Shown in pieces: positions 9,392 to 18,998 of a stretch of 44,510 bases of DNA. Numbering within the stretch: the stretch's first letter is position 1; each line of letters begins with the position of its first letter. This DNA is from Pseudolabrys sp. (GTDB taxonomy: Bacteria; Pseudomonadota; Alphaproteobacteria; Rhizobiales; Xanthobacteraceae), in the NCBI GenBank assembly GCA_019247925.1, contig JAFBAG010000090.1, positions 1 through 44,510 on the forward strand. The letters run 5' to 3'. The position numbers and the translations under genes were made by a program. A model generated the notes under the pieces. The model was not told where the DNA came from, made no database searches, and saw only the letters and a program-made list of their open reading frames with translations.

Positions 9392-9946
9392 TTGGTGGAA
9401 GCTGTTTTGCCGCCGCGCTATGCAGGTTCTGATTTTGGAGTGCGCAGAGTGGCTCGCAAGGCGTCCCAGCGCGCGGTGTTTCCCGCGCCCGATCACGATC
9501 ACGGCCGCTGCAGCAGCGACGCCATCGCCCATGCCGAACAGGTTTGCCTCGCGCGGGCGCAACGGCTGACACCGATCCGCCGCCGCGTGCTCGAAGCCCT
9601 GCTCGCGAGTCACAAGCCGCTCGGCGCCTATGAGCTGATCGACCGCATCGGCGGGCGCGGCGAAAAGCCGGCGCCGATCACAATTTATCGCACGCTTGAA
9701 TTCCTGCGCGACAACGGACTCGTGCATCGCATCGAGAGCCGCAATGCCTTCATCGCTTGCGTGCACAGACATGCGAGCGCCGATCCGGTGGTGTTCCTGA
9801 TTTGCGAAAAATGCGGCGCGGTTGGCGAACAGGCTTCAGCTGCCGTCGCCGACACGATCAGGAGCGCCTCGCGCGCCGCCGGCTTCACGCCGAAGGCGCC
9901 GGTGATCGAGATCGCAGGCGTCTGCGCCCACTGCCGCGCCGCGTAA
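9392..9946 (+). CDS. Fur family regulator, Zur-like
   Basis: RLTPIRRRVLEALLASHKPLGAYELIDRI..APITIYRTLEFLRDNGLVHRIESRNAFIAC and CxxC pairs (CEKC, CAHC). Start may be a downstream GTG (9440 or 9449). Confidence 0.88.
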   Translation: MVEAVLPPRYAGSDFGVRRVARKASQRAVFPAPDHDHGRCSSDAIAHAEQVCLARAQRLTPIRRRVLEALLASHKPLGAYELIDRIGGRGEKPAPITIYRTLEFLRDNGLVHRIESRNAFIACVHRHASADPVVFLICEKCGAVGEQASAAVADTIRSASRAAGFTPKAPVIEIAGVCAHCRAA

Positions 9947-10858
9947 ATGTCGCAACAGCCGGTTGCCCCAAACGCCGCGACGCGCGCGCTCGATCCCGTC
10001 GCCGCGGCGATCGTCGTCGTCCTGTGCCTGTCCTGGGGCTTCAATCAGGTCGCGGTGAAGCTCGCACTGCACGACGTGCCGCCGCTCATCCAGGGCGCGC
10101 TGCGCTCGACGGCTGCGGCGATTCTCGTCGCGCTATGGGCAAAAGCGCGCGGGCAGGCGCTGTTCGGACGCGACCACAGTCTCTGGCCCGGGCTCGCCGC
10201 CGGGGCCGCGTTCGGCATCGAGTTCATCCTGATATATCAGGGATTGCTCTATACGACGGCGACCCGCGCGGTGCTGTTCATCTATCTCGCGCCGTTCTTT
10301 GTCGTGCTCGGCGGCCGCATCTTCCTGCCGGTCGACCGTTTCAATCTGCAGCAATGGATCGGGCTCGGCCTGGCCTTTGCCGGCATGCTGGTGGCATTCG
10401 GCGTGCCGACGCCGGCGCTCGATCCGCGCCAGTGGCTCGGCGACATCATGATGGCGGTGGCCGGCGCGTTCTGGGCGGCGACGACGCTGATCATCAAGGC
10501 AAGCAAGCTCAACCGGGCATCTTCAGAAAAGGTGATGCTCTATCAGCTCGTCGTATCGGCGCCGATGCTCGCGCTCGCCGCGTGGGTCGTTGGCGACAAG
10601 GTCGTGCGCTGGCCCGATGCGCTGGCGGTCGGCTCGATGCTCTACCAGACCGTGTGGGTGGTCTCGATCACCTTCGTCATCTGGTTCGCACTGATCCTGA
10701 AATATTCGGCAAACCGGCTTTCGGCCTTCACCTTCCTGACGCCGCTGTTCGGCGTCGCCGCCGGGCACTTCGTGCTCGGCGAGCCCATGACGGGCGCTTT
10801 TGCAGCGGCGGTAGTATTGGTGGCAGGCGGCCTGGTGCTGGTGAACCGCGCCAAATGA
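9947..10858 (+). CDS. DMT/EamA family transporter
   Basis: About 10 hydrophobic segments; WGFNQVAVKLALHDVPPLIQGALRS and FLTPLFGVAAGHFVLGEPMTGAF motifs. Confidence 0.9.
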   Translation: MSQQPVAPNAATRALDPVAAAIVVVLCLSWGFNQVAVKLALHDVPPLIQGALRSTAAAILVALWAKARGQALFGRDHSLWPGLAAGAAFGIEFILIYQGLLYTTATRAVLFIYLAPFFVVLGGRIFLPVDRFNLQQWIGLGLAFAGMLVAFGVPTPALDPRQWLGDIMMAVAGAFWAATTLIIKASKLNRASSEKVMLYQLVVSAPMLALAAWVVGDKVVRWPDALAVGSMLYQTVWVVSITFVIWFALILKYSANRLSAFTFLTPLFGVAAGHFVLGEPMTGAFAAAVVLVAGGLVLVNRAK

Positions 10859-10863
10859 CATAG

Positions 10864-10880
10864 CTACGCAAAAAGCGTAG
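10864..10880. promoter_or_regulatory. perfect hairpin CTACGC-AAAAA-GCGTAG just upstream of ispG
   Basis: 6-bp stem, 5-nt A loop, lying between the EamA stop (10858) and the ispG ATG (10891); no T tract follows. Confidence 0.45.
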
Positions 10881-10890
10881 AAACCCGCGC

Positions 10891-12126
10891 ATGAGCGTAA
10901 GCGAGCGTCATAAAACCGTTGCAGTCGATGTCGGCGGCGTCGTCGTCGGTGGCGGCGCTCCGATCGTTGTGCAGTCGATGACCAATACCGACACCGCCGA
11001 TATCGAGGCGACGGCGCGGCAGGTCGCGGCGCTGGCTCATGCCGGTTCGGAGATCGTACGCATCACCGTCGATCGCGATGAGGCTGCGGCGGCGGTGCCG
11101 AAAATCCGCGATCGTCTGGCCCAGCTCGGCGTCGCGGTGCCGCTCGTCGGTGACTTCCATTACATCGGCCACAAATTGCTGGCGGACCATCCGGCCTGCG
11201 CGCAGGCGCTCGACAAGTACCGCATCAATCCCGGCAATGTCGGCTTCAAGAACAAGCGCGACCCGCAATTCACCCAGATCGTCGAGATGGCGATCAAATA
11301 CGGCAAGCCGGTGCGCATCGGCGTCAATTGGGGCTCGCTCGACCAGGAATTGCTGACGCGACTGATGGACGAGAATGCGCGCGCGGCCGCGCCGAAGAAC
11401 ACCCGCGAGGTCACCCACGAGGCGATGGTGCAGTCGGCCTTGCTCTCTGCCGCGCGCGCCGAAGAGATCGGGCTGCCGAAAAACCGGATCATCCTTTCCG
11501 CGAAAGTCTCGGCGGTGCAGGACTTGATCGCGGTCTATGCCGAGTTGGCGCGCCGCTCCGATTACGCGCTGCATCTCGGGCTGACTGAGGCCGGCATGGG
11601 CTCCAAGGGTATCGTCGCGTCTTCGGCGGCGATGGGGGTGCTCCTGCAACAGGGCATCGGCGACACCATCCGCATCTCGCTGACGCCGGAGCCGAATGGC
11701 GACCGCACCCAGGAAGTCCGCGTCGCACAGGAATTGCTGCAGACGATGGGGCTTCGCACCTTCGTGCCGCTGGTCGCGGCGTGCCCGGGCTGCGGCCGCA
11801 CCACCTCGACGACTTTCCAGGAACTTGCGTCCGACGTGCAGAGCTTCATCCGCGACTCCATGCCGGAGTGGAAGAAGCACTATCCGGGCGTCGAGACGCT
11901 TTCGGTCGCGGTGATGGGCTGCATCGTGAACGGTCCCGGTGAATCGAAGCACGCGGACATCGGCATCTCGCTGCCGGGCACGGGCGAGCAGCCGACCGCG
12001 CCGGTCTTCATGGACGGCAAGAAGGCAGCGACCTTGCGCGGCCCGACGCTCGCCGCCGACTTCAAGGCGATGGTCACTGACTACATCGAAAAGCGGTTCG
12101 GACGCGGGCAGCGCGCGGCCGAGTGA
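10891..12126 (+). CDS. ispG: 4-hydroxy-3-methylbut-2-enyl diphosphate synthase (IspG/GcpE)
   Basis: [82 protein letters not shown]. Confidence 0.98.
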   Translation: MSVSERHKTVAVDVGGVVVGGGAPIVVQSMTNTDTADIEATARQVAALAHAGSEIVRITVDRDEAAAAVPKIRDRLAQLGVAVPLVGDFHYIGHKLLADHPACAQALDKYRINPGNVGFKNKRDPQFTQIVEMAIKYGKPVRIGVNWGSLDQELLTRLMDENARAAAPKNTREVTHEAMVQSALLSAARAEEIGLPKNRIILSAKVSAVQDLIAVYAELARRSDYALHLGLTEAGMGSKGIVASSAAMGVLLQQGIGDTIRISLTPEPNGDRTQEVRVAQELLQTMGLRTFVPLVAACPGCGRTTSTTFQELASDVQSFIRDSMPEWKKHYPGVETLSVAVMGCIVNGPGESKHADIGISLPGTGEQPTAPVFMDGKKAATLRGPTLAADFKAMVTDYIEKRFGRGQRAAE

Positions 12127-13740
12127 TTACAGCGGCTGAGTGTCGTGTCCGCTGGACCCGATGCGTGTCCTGAAGCTCGCTTCTTCCAGATCGAGGTCGC
12201 GTTCGATCCGCCGCCGCGTTTCGTCGGAGATGTCGCCTTTGCGCAGCAATTCGTGGATCAGCTGGCGCTCGGCGGTTATGAGCTCAAGCCGGATCTGGGC
12301 GCGGTGCTCGGAAATCTCGAAGCCCTCGCTCATCGACATCGGCAGCAGTTTGAGCCGGCTGTCATAACGCGCGCGCAGCAGGTCGAGAGCGCTTTCCGGA
12401 ACCCCGCGCTTTAGCGCGAGTTCGTCGACGCGCTTCCGCGCCAGTTCTGCCGTAAGCCGCCGCGCCGCGAGTTCGGCCTCGTGTTCCTTCTTGCGCTCGA
12501 CCTGGCCGGCGAGATGAACGCCGGTCCAGCGCACCACGCTCGGCAGCATCAGACCCATGCCGACGAGCGTGATGAAGATCACGCCGAATGACACGAATTG
12601 AATGAGCTCGCGCTGTGGGAACGGCGCGCCATTGGCGAGCGTCAGCGGGATCGCCAGCGCCGCCGCGAGCGAAACCACGCCGCGCACGCCCGTGAACGCC
12701 AGCAGAAATGGATACTGCCACGGCGGCGAGGGATCGCGCCGCCGCACCGCCGGGATCCAGCGTGGAATATAGGTCGCCGGAAACACCCAGATGAACCGCG
12801 CGGCAATGGCGACGCCGGCGGTGAGCAGCGTTGCGATCACTAGCTCACGCATCGAAAAGCTGTCGACGCCGTCGATCAGCCGACGGGCCTGCATCCCGGT
12901 GACAAGGAAGACGAGACCCTCGATCAAATAGATCAGCAAGTCCCAGAAGAAGATGCCTTGCAGGCGCGTCGCGGCCGGAATGAGCAGCGGCCCGCGCCAG
13001 CTCACGTAAAGCCCGGCGGCGACCGTGGCGAGCACCCCTGAGCCGCCGACATGCTCCGGAATCCAATAGGCGATGTAGGGCGTCATCAGCGACAAGGTGA
13101 TCTCGACGCGGGGGTCGCGCGCCCAGCGCCGCAGCCGCAGGCTGAGCCAGCCGACGCCGATGCCGAAAGCAATCTCGCCGACCACGATCAGCGCGAAGGT
13201 CCCGGCCGCTTGCGGCAGCGAGAACGTTCCGGTGACGATGGCCGCGACGGCGAAACGGTAGAGCACCAGCGCCGTGGCGTCGTTGGCGAGCCCTTCGCCT
13301 TCCAAGATGACGACGAGGCGATGTGGCAGGCCGAGCCGTCGTGCGATCGCGAGCGGCGCGACAACATCAGGCGGCGCGACGATCGCGCCGAGGACGAAGC
13401 CGATCCGCCAGTCGAAGCCGAGGAGATAGTGGGTCACGGCGGCGACCGCGAAGGCGGTGAAGATCACGCAGCCGAAGGCGAGCAGAAAGATCGGCCGCAG
13501 GTTGAACTTGAACTCGCGCCAGCTCATCGACACGCCGGCGGAGTAAATGAGCGGCGGCAGGATCAGCAGCAGCACGACTTCAGGAGCCAGGATGACCTGA
13601 GGCAGGCCAGGCACGAGTGCCATGCCGATCCCCGCGATCACCAGCAGGATCGACGGCGCAATATCGAGTCGACGCGCGAGCAGCGCCACGGCGGCAAGCA
13701 CGCCGAGCATCATCAGGATTGCGACGAAGCTTTCCGCCAT
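12127..13740 (-). CDS. Na+/H+ antiporter (CPA1 family)
   Basis: 537 aa; FVLGAIVAPPDVVAPLAIARRLGLPHRLVVILEGEGLANDATALVLYRFA and FTGVRGVVSLAAALAIP motifs. Confidence 0.94.
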   Translation of the reverse strand: MAESFVAILMMLGVLAAVALLARRLDIAPSILLVIAGIGMALVPGLPQVILAPEVVLLLILPPLIYSAGVSMSWREFKFNLRPIFLLAFGCVIFTAFAVAAVTHYLLGFDWRIGFVLGAIVAPPDVVAPLAIARRLGLPHRLVVILEGEGLANDATALVLYRFAVAAIVTGTFSLPQAAGTFALIVVGEIAFGIGVGWLSLRLRRWARDPRVEITLSLMTPYIAYWIPEHVGGSGVLATVAAGLYVSWRGPLLIPAATRLQGIFFWDLLIYLIEGLVFLVTGMQARRLIDGVDSFSMRELVIATLLTAGVAIAARFIWVFPATYIPRWIPAVRRRDPSPPWQYPFLLAFTGVRGVVSLAAALAIPLTLANGAPFPQRELIQFVSFGVIFITLVGMGLMLPSVVRWTGVHLAGQVERKKEHEAELAARRLTAELARKRVDELALKRGVPESALDLLRARYDSRLKLLPMSMSEGFEISEHRAQIRLELITAERQLIHELLRKGDISDETRRRIERDLDLEEASFRTRIGSSGHDTQPL

Positions 13741-13753
13741 GTCGAGGGCCTCG

Positions 13754-14434
13754 TCAGAGCAGATTGGAGACGATGTTGATCGTCAGAGCCAGAATGCCGA
13801 GGTTAAAGAAGAAGGCCAGGACGCCGTGCGCGGCGGCAACGCGGCGTATGGCTTTGCTGCTGATTTGCACGTCCGAAACCTGCGACGTCATCGCGATGAT
13901 GAGCGAGAAGTACATGAAATCCCAATAGTCCGGCGCGGCGCGGCCGGGGAATTCAAGCCCGCCAGTCTGCCGGTCGCGGCCATCACCGTAATATTCGTGC
14001 GCATAGTGCAGAGCAAAGATCGTGTGCACGAATAACCAAGACAGAACGATTGTTGCGACCGCGACAATGACATGCCCGTCGGCATTCGGCGCATTCTTGA
14101 GATTGCCGAGCACGGCGACGACCGCGATCAGTGCGGCGCATGCCGAAACAGCGGACAAAAGCAGCAAGGTGAGCGCGCCTTCGTCTTCCTCGGCGGCGCG
14201 TGCGCGGATCCGTTCGACGTTGCAGGTCATCATGACCTGACCGATCAGCGCGAGATACAGGACCACAAAAACATCCCACCCGGCGAGGATGCGCGCCGGC
14301 ATGCGCCAATCCGAATAGGCGACGATGAGCAGCGTGGTGGCGACGCCGACCGCGAATGAAGACAATAGCCGGCCATGCAGGCGAGCAAAGCGAATCGGAA
14401 ACATTGGTCGCGCCTTGCGTTTTGAGCGTTTCAT
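13754..14434 (-). CDS. DUF1345-family membrane protein
   Basis: SWLFVHTIFALHYAHEYYGD and PDYWDFMYFSLIIAMTSQVSDVQI motifs of DUF1345. Confidence 0.85.
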   Translation of the reverse strand: MKRSKRKARPMFPIRFARLHGRLLSSFAVGVATTLLIVAYSDWRMPARILAGWDVFVVLYLALIGQVMMTCNVERIRARAAEEDEGALTLLLLSAVSACAALIAVVAVLGNLKNAPNADGHVIVAVATIVLSWLFVHTIFALHYAHEYYGDGRDRQTGGLEFPGRAAPDYWDFMYFSLIIAMTSQVSDVQISSKAIRRVAAAHGVLAFFFNLGILALTINIVSNLL

Positions 14435-14436
14435 CG

Positions 14437-15378
14437 TCAGGTCCGCCGTTCCGCGATAAATCGCGCGGCCGCTTTCAGGATAGCCGCTTTTTCGCCGAAC
14501 GGCTCCAGCGCGCTCTGCGCATCGGCGACCAGCGCGCCGAGATGCTTTTTCGCGGTCTCGGCGCCAAGCAAGGCCGGCAGCGTGGCCTTGCCGCGAGCCG
14601 CGTCCTTGCCTCCGGCCTTGCCCATCGCTTCCGGATCGCCAGACTCGTCCAGCAGATCGTCCGCGATCTGATAGGCGGCGCCGATGGCGCGGCCGTAGCG
14701 ATCAAGCGCCCCGCTTTGAGTGACGTCGGCGCCGCCGAGCATCGCCCCGGCGCGGCAGCCAAAGCGGATGAGCGCACCTGTCTTCATAGCTTGCAAGATT
14801 GTCACGTCCTTTTCGTCGAGCTTCTTTTTCTCGAAGCGGCCTTCGGCCGCGAGATCGAGCATCTGCCCGCCAGCCATGCCGCCGATGCCCGCGGCGCGCG
14901 CCAGTTCGCTGACCAACTGGAGCCGCACATTGGCGTCGGCATGCACTTCGGCGCGCGACATCAGATCGAAAGCGAAGGTCAGCAGCGCATCGCCAGCGAG
15001 GATGGCCGTCGCCTCATCGAACGCCTTGTGCACGGTCGGCCGGCCGCGGCGCAAATCGTCGTCATCCATCGCCGGCAGGTCGTCGTGGACGAGCGAATAG
15101 CAGTGCACGCATTCAAGCGCCGCCCCGGCGAGGAGCGCCTGCCCGCGTGGAACGCCGAACAGCGCCGCGGCTTCGACCAGCAGGAAGGGCCGCAGGCGCT
15201 TGCCGCCGCCGACCGCGGCGTGGCGCATGGCTTCGAGGAGCCGCGCCGGCCGCGCCAATTCGCCGGGCACCAGCCGTTCGGTGAGCAGCCCGTCAAGCAG
15301 CGCGTCGGTATCCGCGGCGGCGGCATCGAGGCGCTGCATGAATTCGCTGAAGGGATTGTGCGACACCGCTGCATCCAA
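14437..15378 (-). CDS. polyprenyl synthetase, farnesyl/geranylgeranyl diphosphate synthase-type
   Basis: GGKRLRPFLLVEAA, SLVHDDLPAMDDDDLRRGRPTVHKAFDEATAILAGDALL, GAAYQIADDLLD. Confidence 0.95.
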   Translation of the reverse strand: MDAAVSHNPFSEFMQRLDAAAADTDALLDGLLTERLVPGELARPARLLEAMRHAAVGGGKRLRPFLLVEAAALFGVPRGQALLAGAALECVHCYSLVHDDLPAMDDDDLRRGRPTVHKAFDEATAILAGDALLTFAFDLMSRAEVHADANVRLQLVSELARAAGIGGMAGGQMLDLAAEGRFEKKKLDEKDVTILQAMKTGALIRFGCRAGAMLGGADVTQSGALDRYGRAIGAAYQIADDLLDESGDPEAMGKAGGKDAARGKATLPALLGAETAKKHLGALVADAQSALEPFGEKAAILKAAARFIAERRT

Positions 15379-15429
15379 TTCGACGCTCGCCGATGCGTCA
15401 AGCGCCGCGGATTAAGCTAGTCTCCGCGC

Positions 15430-16149
15430 ATGATATTCCCGCAGCCCGCGCCGCCGCGCCGTGCTTTCCGGCTCCCTCGCGTCGTGCGCATCATATTGCT
15501 CGCCCTGGCGTTGGCCCTGATCGCGCCTTACCTGCTGGCGCCGCTCTACAACTTCGGTCAGCCCGTCTCCACTCTGATGCTGGCGCGCTGGGCGATATTG
15601 GCGCGGGTGGAGCGCAGCTTCGTGCCGATCGCGGAAGTTTCCCCCGCGCTGACTTTGGCTGTCGTCACCGCAGAAGACGGCCGCTTTTGCGAGCACCACG
15701 GCATCGACTGGAAGGAGCTGAGCAACGCGCTGTCGGAGGTTGACGATCTGGAGGATGCGCGCGGCGGCTCGACCATCACCCAGCAGCTCGCGAAAAATCT
15801 GTTTCTTTGGGGCGGCCGCAGCTATGTGCGCAAAGTGCTCGAGGCGCCGCTCGCGCTCTGGCTCGACCTGGTGCTGCCGAAGCGGCGTATCGTGGAGCTT
15901 TACCTCAACGTCGTCGAATGGGGTCCGAACGGCGAGTTCGGCGCCGAGGCCGGCAGCCGCTACGCATTCGGCAAGAGCGCGCGGCTCGTCGGCCGCCAGG
16001 AGGCGGCGCTGCTGGTGGCGGTATTGCCGAACCCGAAACGCCGCAGCGCGCGCACGCCGGGACCCGCGGTCCGCCGGCTCGCCGCGATCTATGGATCGCG
16101 GGCGGCGGGAGCGCCCCGAGCCGATATTTGCCTGCGAAAAGGCCCCTAG
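15430..16149 (+). CDS. mtgA: monofunctional biosynthetic peptidoglycan transglycosylase
   Basis: TAEDGRFCEHHGIDWKELSNAL, RGGSTITQQLAKNLFLW, RRIVELYLNVVEWGPNGEFGAEAGSRYAFGKSA (GT51). Confidence 0.96.
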   Translation: MIFPQPAPPRRAFRLPRVVRIILLALALALIAPYLLAPLYNFGQPVSTLMLARWAILARVERSFVPIAEVSPALTLAVVTAEDGRFCEHHGIDWKELSNALSEVDDLEDARGGSTITQQLAKNLFLWGGRSYVRKVLEAPLALWLDLVLPKRRIVELYLNVVEWGPNGEFGAEAGSRYAFGKSARLVGRQEAALLVAVLPNPKRRSARTPGPAVRRLAAIYGSRAAGAPRADICLRKGP

Positions 16150-16225
16150 CGCGGCCCTGTGGCTTCCTTTATAAGCCCGCGATCAACCGACATTCGAAGT
16201 GTCCGCGCCGCTTGAGGAGTTCGCC

Positions 16226-16411
16226 ATGGCCGTTCCAAAAAGAAAAACCTCGCCGTCCCGCCGCGGCATGCGCCGTTCCGCCGACGCGATCAAGGCGCCG
16301 ACCTATGTCGAGGACAAGGATTCCGGCGAGCTGCGCCGCCCGCACCACATCGATCTGAAGACCGGCATGTATCGCGGCCGTCAGGTCCTGAAGGTGAAGA
16401 AAGAACAGTAA
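16226..16411 (+). CDS. rpmF: 50S ribosomal protein L32
   Basis: [55 protein letters not shown]. Confidence 0.98.
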   Translation: MAVPKRKTSPSRRGMRRSADAIKAPTYVEDKDSGELRRPHHIDLKTGMYRGRQVLKVKKEQ

Positions 16412-16430
16412 GCGCGCGCGGGGGGATCGC

Positions 16431-16850
16431 ATGGGGCTGTTCGGCTTTCCGCTCCTGCTGATCCCGTTCGCGATCTACAACATCGTTGCCTTCCTGATGC
16501 CGGGCGTGAGCTGGTCGGCGCCGATCCTGCACGTCAATCTGGCGTCGGGTGGCGAATGGACGATGTCGCCGGGGGAAATGCTGGTCGCGCTCGCGACTTT
16601 GATGCTGTTCTTCGAGACGCTGAAGGCGACCCGCGTCGGCATCCGCACCGTCGTCGACCACGCATTATCCCTGCTGCTTTTTGTCGGCATGCTGATCGAG
16701 TTCATCCTGGTGCGGCAGGCCGCGAGCTCGACGTTTTTCCTGCTGCTTGTCGTCAGCATCATTGACGTACTCGGCGGCTTCGCCGTGACGCTGCGCAGCG
16801 CGCAGCGCGACGTCACCATCGATCCCACCCAGATCTCTCCGGGCGGCTAA
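16431..16850 (+). CDS. uncharacterised small membrane protein (about 4 TM)
   Basis: 139 aa, strongly hydrophobic, good codon bias; between rpmF and the GGT-family gene. Confidence 0.75.
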   Translation: MGLFGFPLLLIPFAIYNIVAFLMPGVSWSAPILHVNLASGGEWTMSPGEMLVALATLMLFFETLKATRVGIRTVVDHALSLLLFVGMLIEFILVRQAASSTFFLLLVVSIIDVLGGFAVTLRSAQRDVTIDPTQISPGG

Positions 16851-16865
16851 CTTTCAGGTCTTTTC

Positions 16866-18446
16866 ATGGCGCGCGATTTCCAGTTGCCCGGCCGCTCGCC
16901 GGTAATTTCCACGAACGGCATGGCGGCGACGTCACAGCCGCTGGCCTCGCTCGCGGCCATCGATGTGCTGCGGGCTGGCGGCAACGCCGTCGACGCCGCG
17001 GTCACGGCCTGCGCCGTACTTTGCGTGGTCGAGCCACATATGACCGGGATCGGCGGCGATTGCTTCGTCCAGCTCAAGAAGCCGGGCAAACCGGCCTGGG
17101 GCTATAACGGCTCCGGCCGTTGCGCGCAGAAGGGCACGATCGATGCGCTGCGCGGCCAGGGGCTCAAGGAGATCGGCACCTCGATCCATGCGGTGACCGT
17201 TCCGGGCGCGTTGGAAGCGTGGGACGCGACCCTCAAGGCGCACGGCACTTACAGCCTCGACCGCGCGCTGGCGCCTGCGATCAAATATGCCGAGGAAGGG
17301 TTTCCGTTGACCGCGCGCTCGGCCTTCGACTGGGCGCGCTTCGAGACGCGGATGAAGGACGATCCGGGCCTGCGCCGGCACTATATGCCCGGCGGACGCA
17401 TGGCAAAGGAAGGCGATGTCATTCGCCTGCAGGCGCTGGGGCAAAGCTTCAAGACGGTGGCCGCCAAAGGCATCAAGGCCTTCTACGAAGGCGAGATCGC
17501 GCAGGACATCGTCGACACGATCAAGCCGCGCGGCGCGCTCCTGACGATGGAAGATTTTGCCGCTCACAAAGGCGAAGTGGTGACGCCCATCGCGACGAAC
17601 TATCGCGGCCTCGATCTCTCCGAATTGCCGCCGAACGGGCAGGGCCTCACCGCGCTGGTGATGCTCAACATCCTCGAGAACTTCGACATGAAGGCGCTCG
17701 ATGCGCTGGGGCCGGAGCGCTTCCATCTCCAGCTCGAAGCGGCGCGCATCGGCTACGCGGTACGTGACACCCATATCGGCGAGCCCAAGACGATGACGAT
17801 GGATGTCGGCAAGCTGCTCGACAAAGCTTGGGCGAAGAAGCTTGCCGCCAAGATCGATCCAAAAAAGCGCGTGCCGCTGCCGAGGGCGCCGACGCCCGGC
17901 AACGAAACGGTTTACCTGACCGTGGTCGACAAGGACCGCATGGCGGTGTCCTTCATCAATACGCTCTACTCGAATTTCGGCCTCGGCATCTGCACCGAGA
18001 AGACCGGAATTTCGCTGACCAATCGCGGCTCTTCGTTTCTGCTCGAAGAGGGCCATCCCAATTCGTATGGGCACGGCACGCGGCCGATGCACACCATCAT
18101 CCCGGCGCTGGCCATGCGCAACGACCGCGTCGCTTATGCCTTAGGGGTGATGGGCGCGCACTACCAGCCGATGGGGCACGTGCAGATCGTGCTCAACCTC
18201 ATCGACTACGGCATGGATGTGCAGCAGGCGATCGAGGCGCCGCGCGTTTTTTTCGTCGGCGAGGATTCCGCCTGCGAGCGCGGCATCCCTGCGGCGACAC
18301 TCGAGGGGCTGCGCCAGCGCGGCCACAACGTCACGGTGCCCGAAGTGCCGTGGGGTGGTGCGCAGATCATCAATATCGATTGGGATCGCGGCGTGCTGAT
18401 CGCCGGCTCGGAATCCCGCAAGGACGGTTGCGCGCTGGGTTACTGA
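16866..18446 (+). CDS. gamma-glutamyltransferase family protein
   Basis: AIDVLRAGGNAVDAAVTACAVLCVVEPHMTGIGGDCFVQ; ETVYLTVVDKDRMAVSFINTLYSNFG at the autoprocessing site. Confidence 0.93.
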   Translation: MARDFQLPGRSPVISTNGMAATSQPLASLAAIDVLRAGGNAVDAAVTACAVLCVVEPHMTGIGGDCFVQLKKPGKPAWGYNGSGRCAQKGTIDALRGQGLKEIGTSIHAVTVPGALEAWDATLKAHGTYSLDRALAPAIKYAEEGFPLTARSAFDWARFETRMKDDPGLRRHYMPGGRMAKEGDVIRLQALGQSFKTVAAKGIKAFYEGEIAQDIVDTIKPRGALLTMEDFAAHKGEVVTPIATNYRGLDLSELPPNGQGLTALVMLNILENFDMKALDALGPERFHLQLEAARIGYAVRDTHIGEPKTMTMDVGKLLDKAWAKKLAAKIDPKKRVPLPRAPTPGNETVYLTVVDKDRMAVSFINTLYSNFGLGICTEKTGISLTNRGSSFLLEEGHPNSYGHGTRPMHTIIPALAMRNDRVAYALGVMGAHYQPMGHVQIVLNLIDYGMDVQQAIEAPRVFFVGEDSACERGIPAATLEGLRQRGHNVTVPEVPWGGAQIINIDWDRGVLIAGSESRKDGCALGY

Positions 18447-18458
18447 TCAACCCGCTGG

Positions 18459-18767
18459 TCAGGTCTGGCGCGACACAACCTTGCCGCCCGCATCCGGAAC
18501 GGCATTCATCGCAACTTGGTAGGCGTGCATAGCGTCGCTCGGCTCGGCCCGGCGGCGGTCGCGCGCCTGCGGCACTTGCTCCTTGGCGGCGATCAATTGC
18601 GCGAGGAAGGCCGCGGACCGCGGCTTGGCATTCAAATCGCGCTGAATAGCGGCGTGAACTGGGACGAGGGCGCGACTTTCCGCGGGCAGCGGCGCGGCGA
18701 CAGCGCCATGAGCGGAGTCCTTACCGCCGTAACGCGTTGCCGGGTGTTTGATGCCGCTCAGCTTCAT
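18459..18767 (-). CDS. hypothetical protein, 102 aa
   Basis: Complete ORF with no overlapping better ORF; contains AFLAQLIAAKEQVPQARDRRRAEPSDAMHAYQ; family not identified. Confidence 0.6.
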   Translation of the reverse strand: MKLSGIKHPATRYGGKDSAHGAVAAPLPAESRALVPVHAAIQRDLNAKPRSAAFLAQLIAAKEQVPQARDRRRAEPSDAMHAYQVAMNAVPDAGGKVVSRQT

Positions 18768-18793
18768 CGCCGTCCCTTGCGTCTTAACTTTTT

Positions 18794-18810
18794 CGTCCCG
18801 ATCCGGGACG
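18794..18810. promoter_or_regulatory. perfect palindrome CGTCCCG-ATC-CGGGACG
   Basis: 7-bp arms, 3-nt spacer, upstream of the 102-aa ORF start and in the gap leading to the EAL gene. Confidence 0.4.
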
Positions 18811-18998
18811 TAAACCGCGCGCTCACCATGGAAACTGCAAGGGGCGTGCCGCCGTTCCGTCGCCGCGGGAAAATATGGTTACGGCCGCGCTAACGCGGCG
18901 CTTTTCAAAATTTTCACAGATTTTCGGTAGGCTCGTGCCGAAAGTTAAAGCGAAAAGGGACGGCGCCGGCGGCGTAACGTCTCAAAAAGGGGCGGCAC

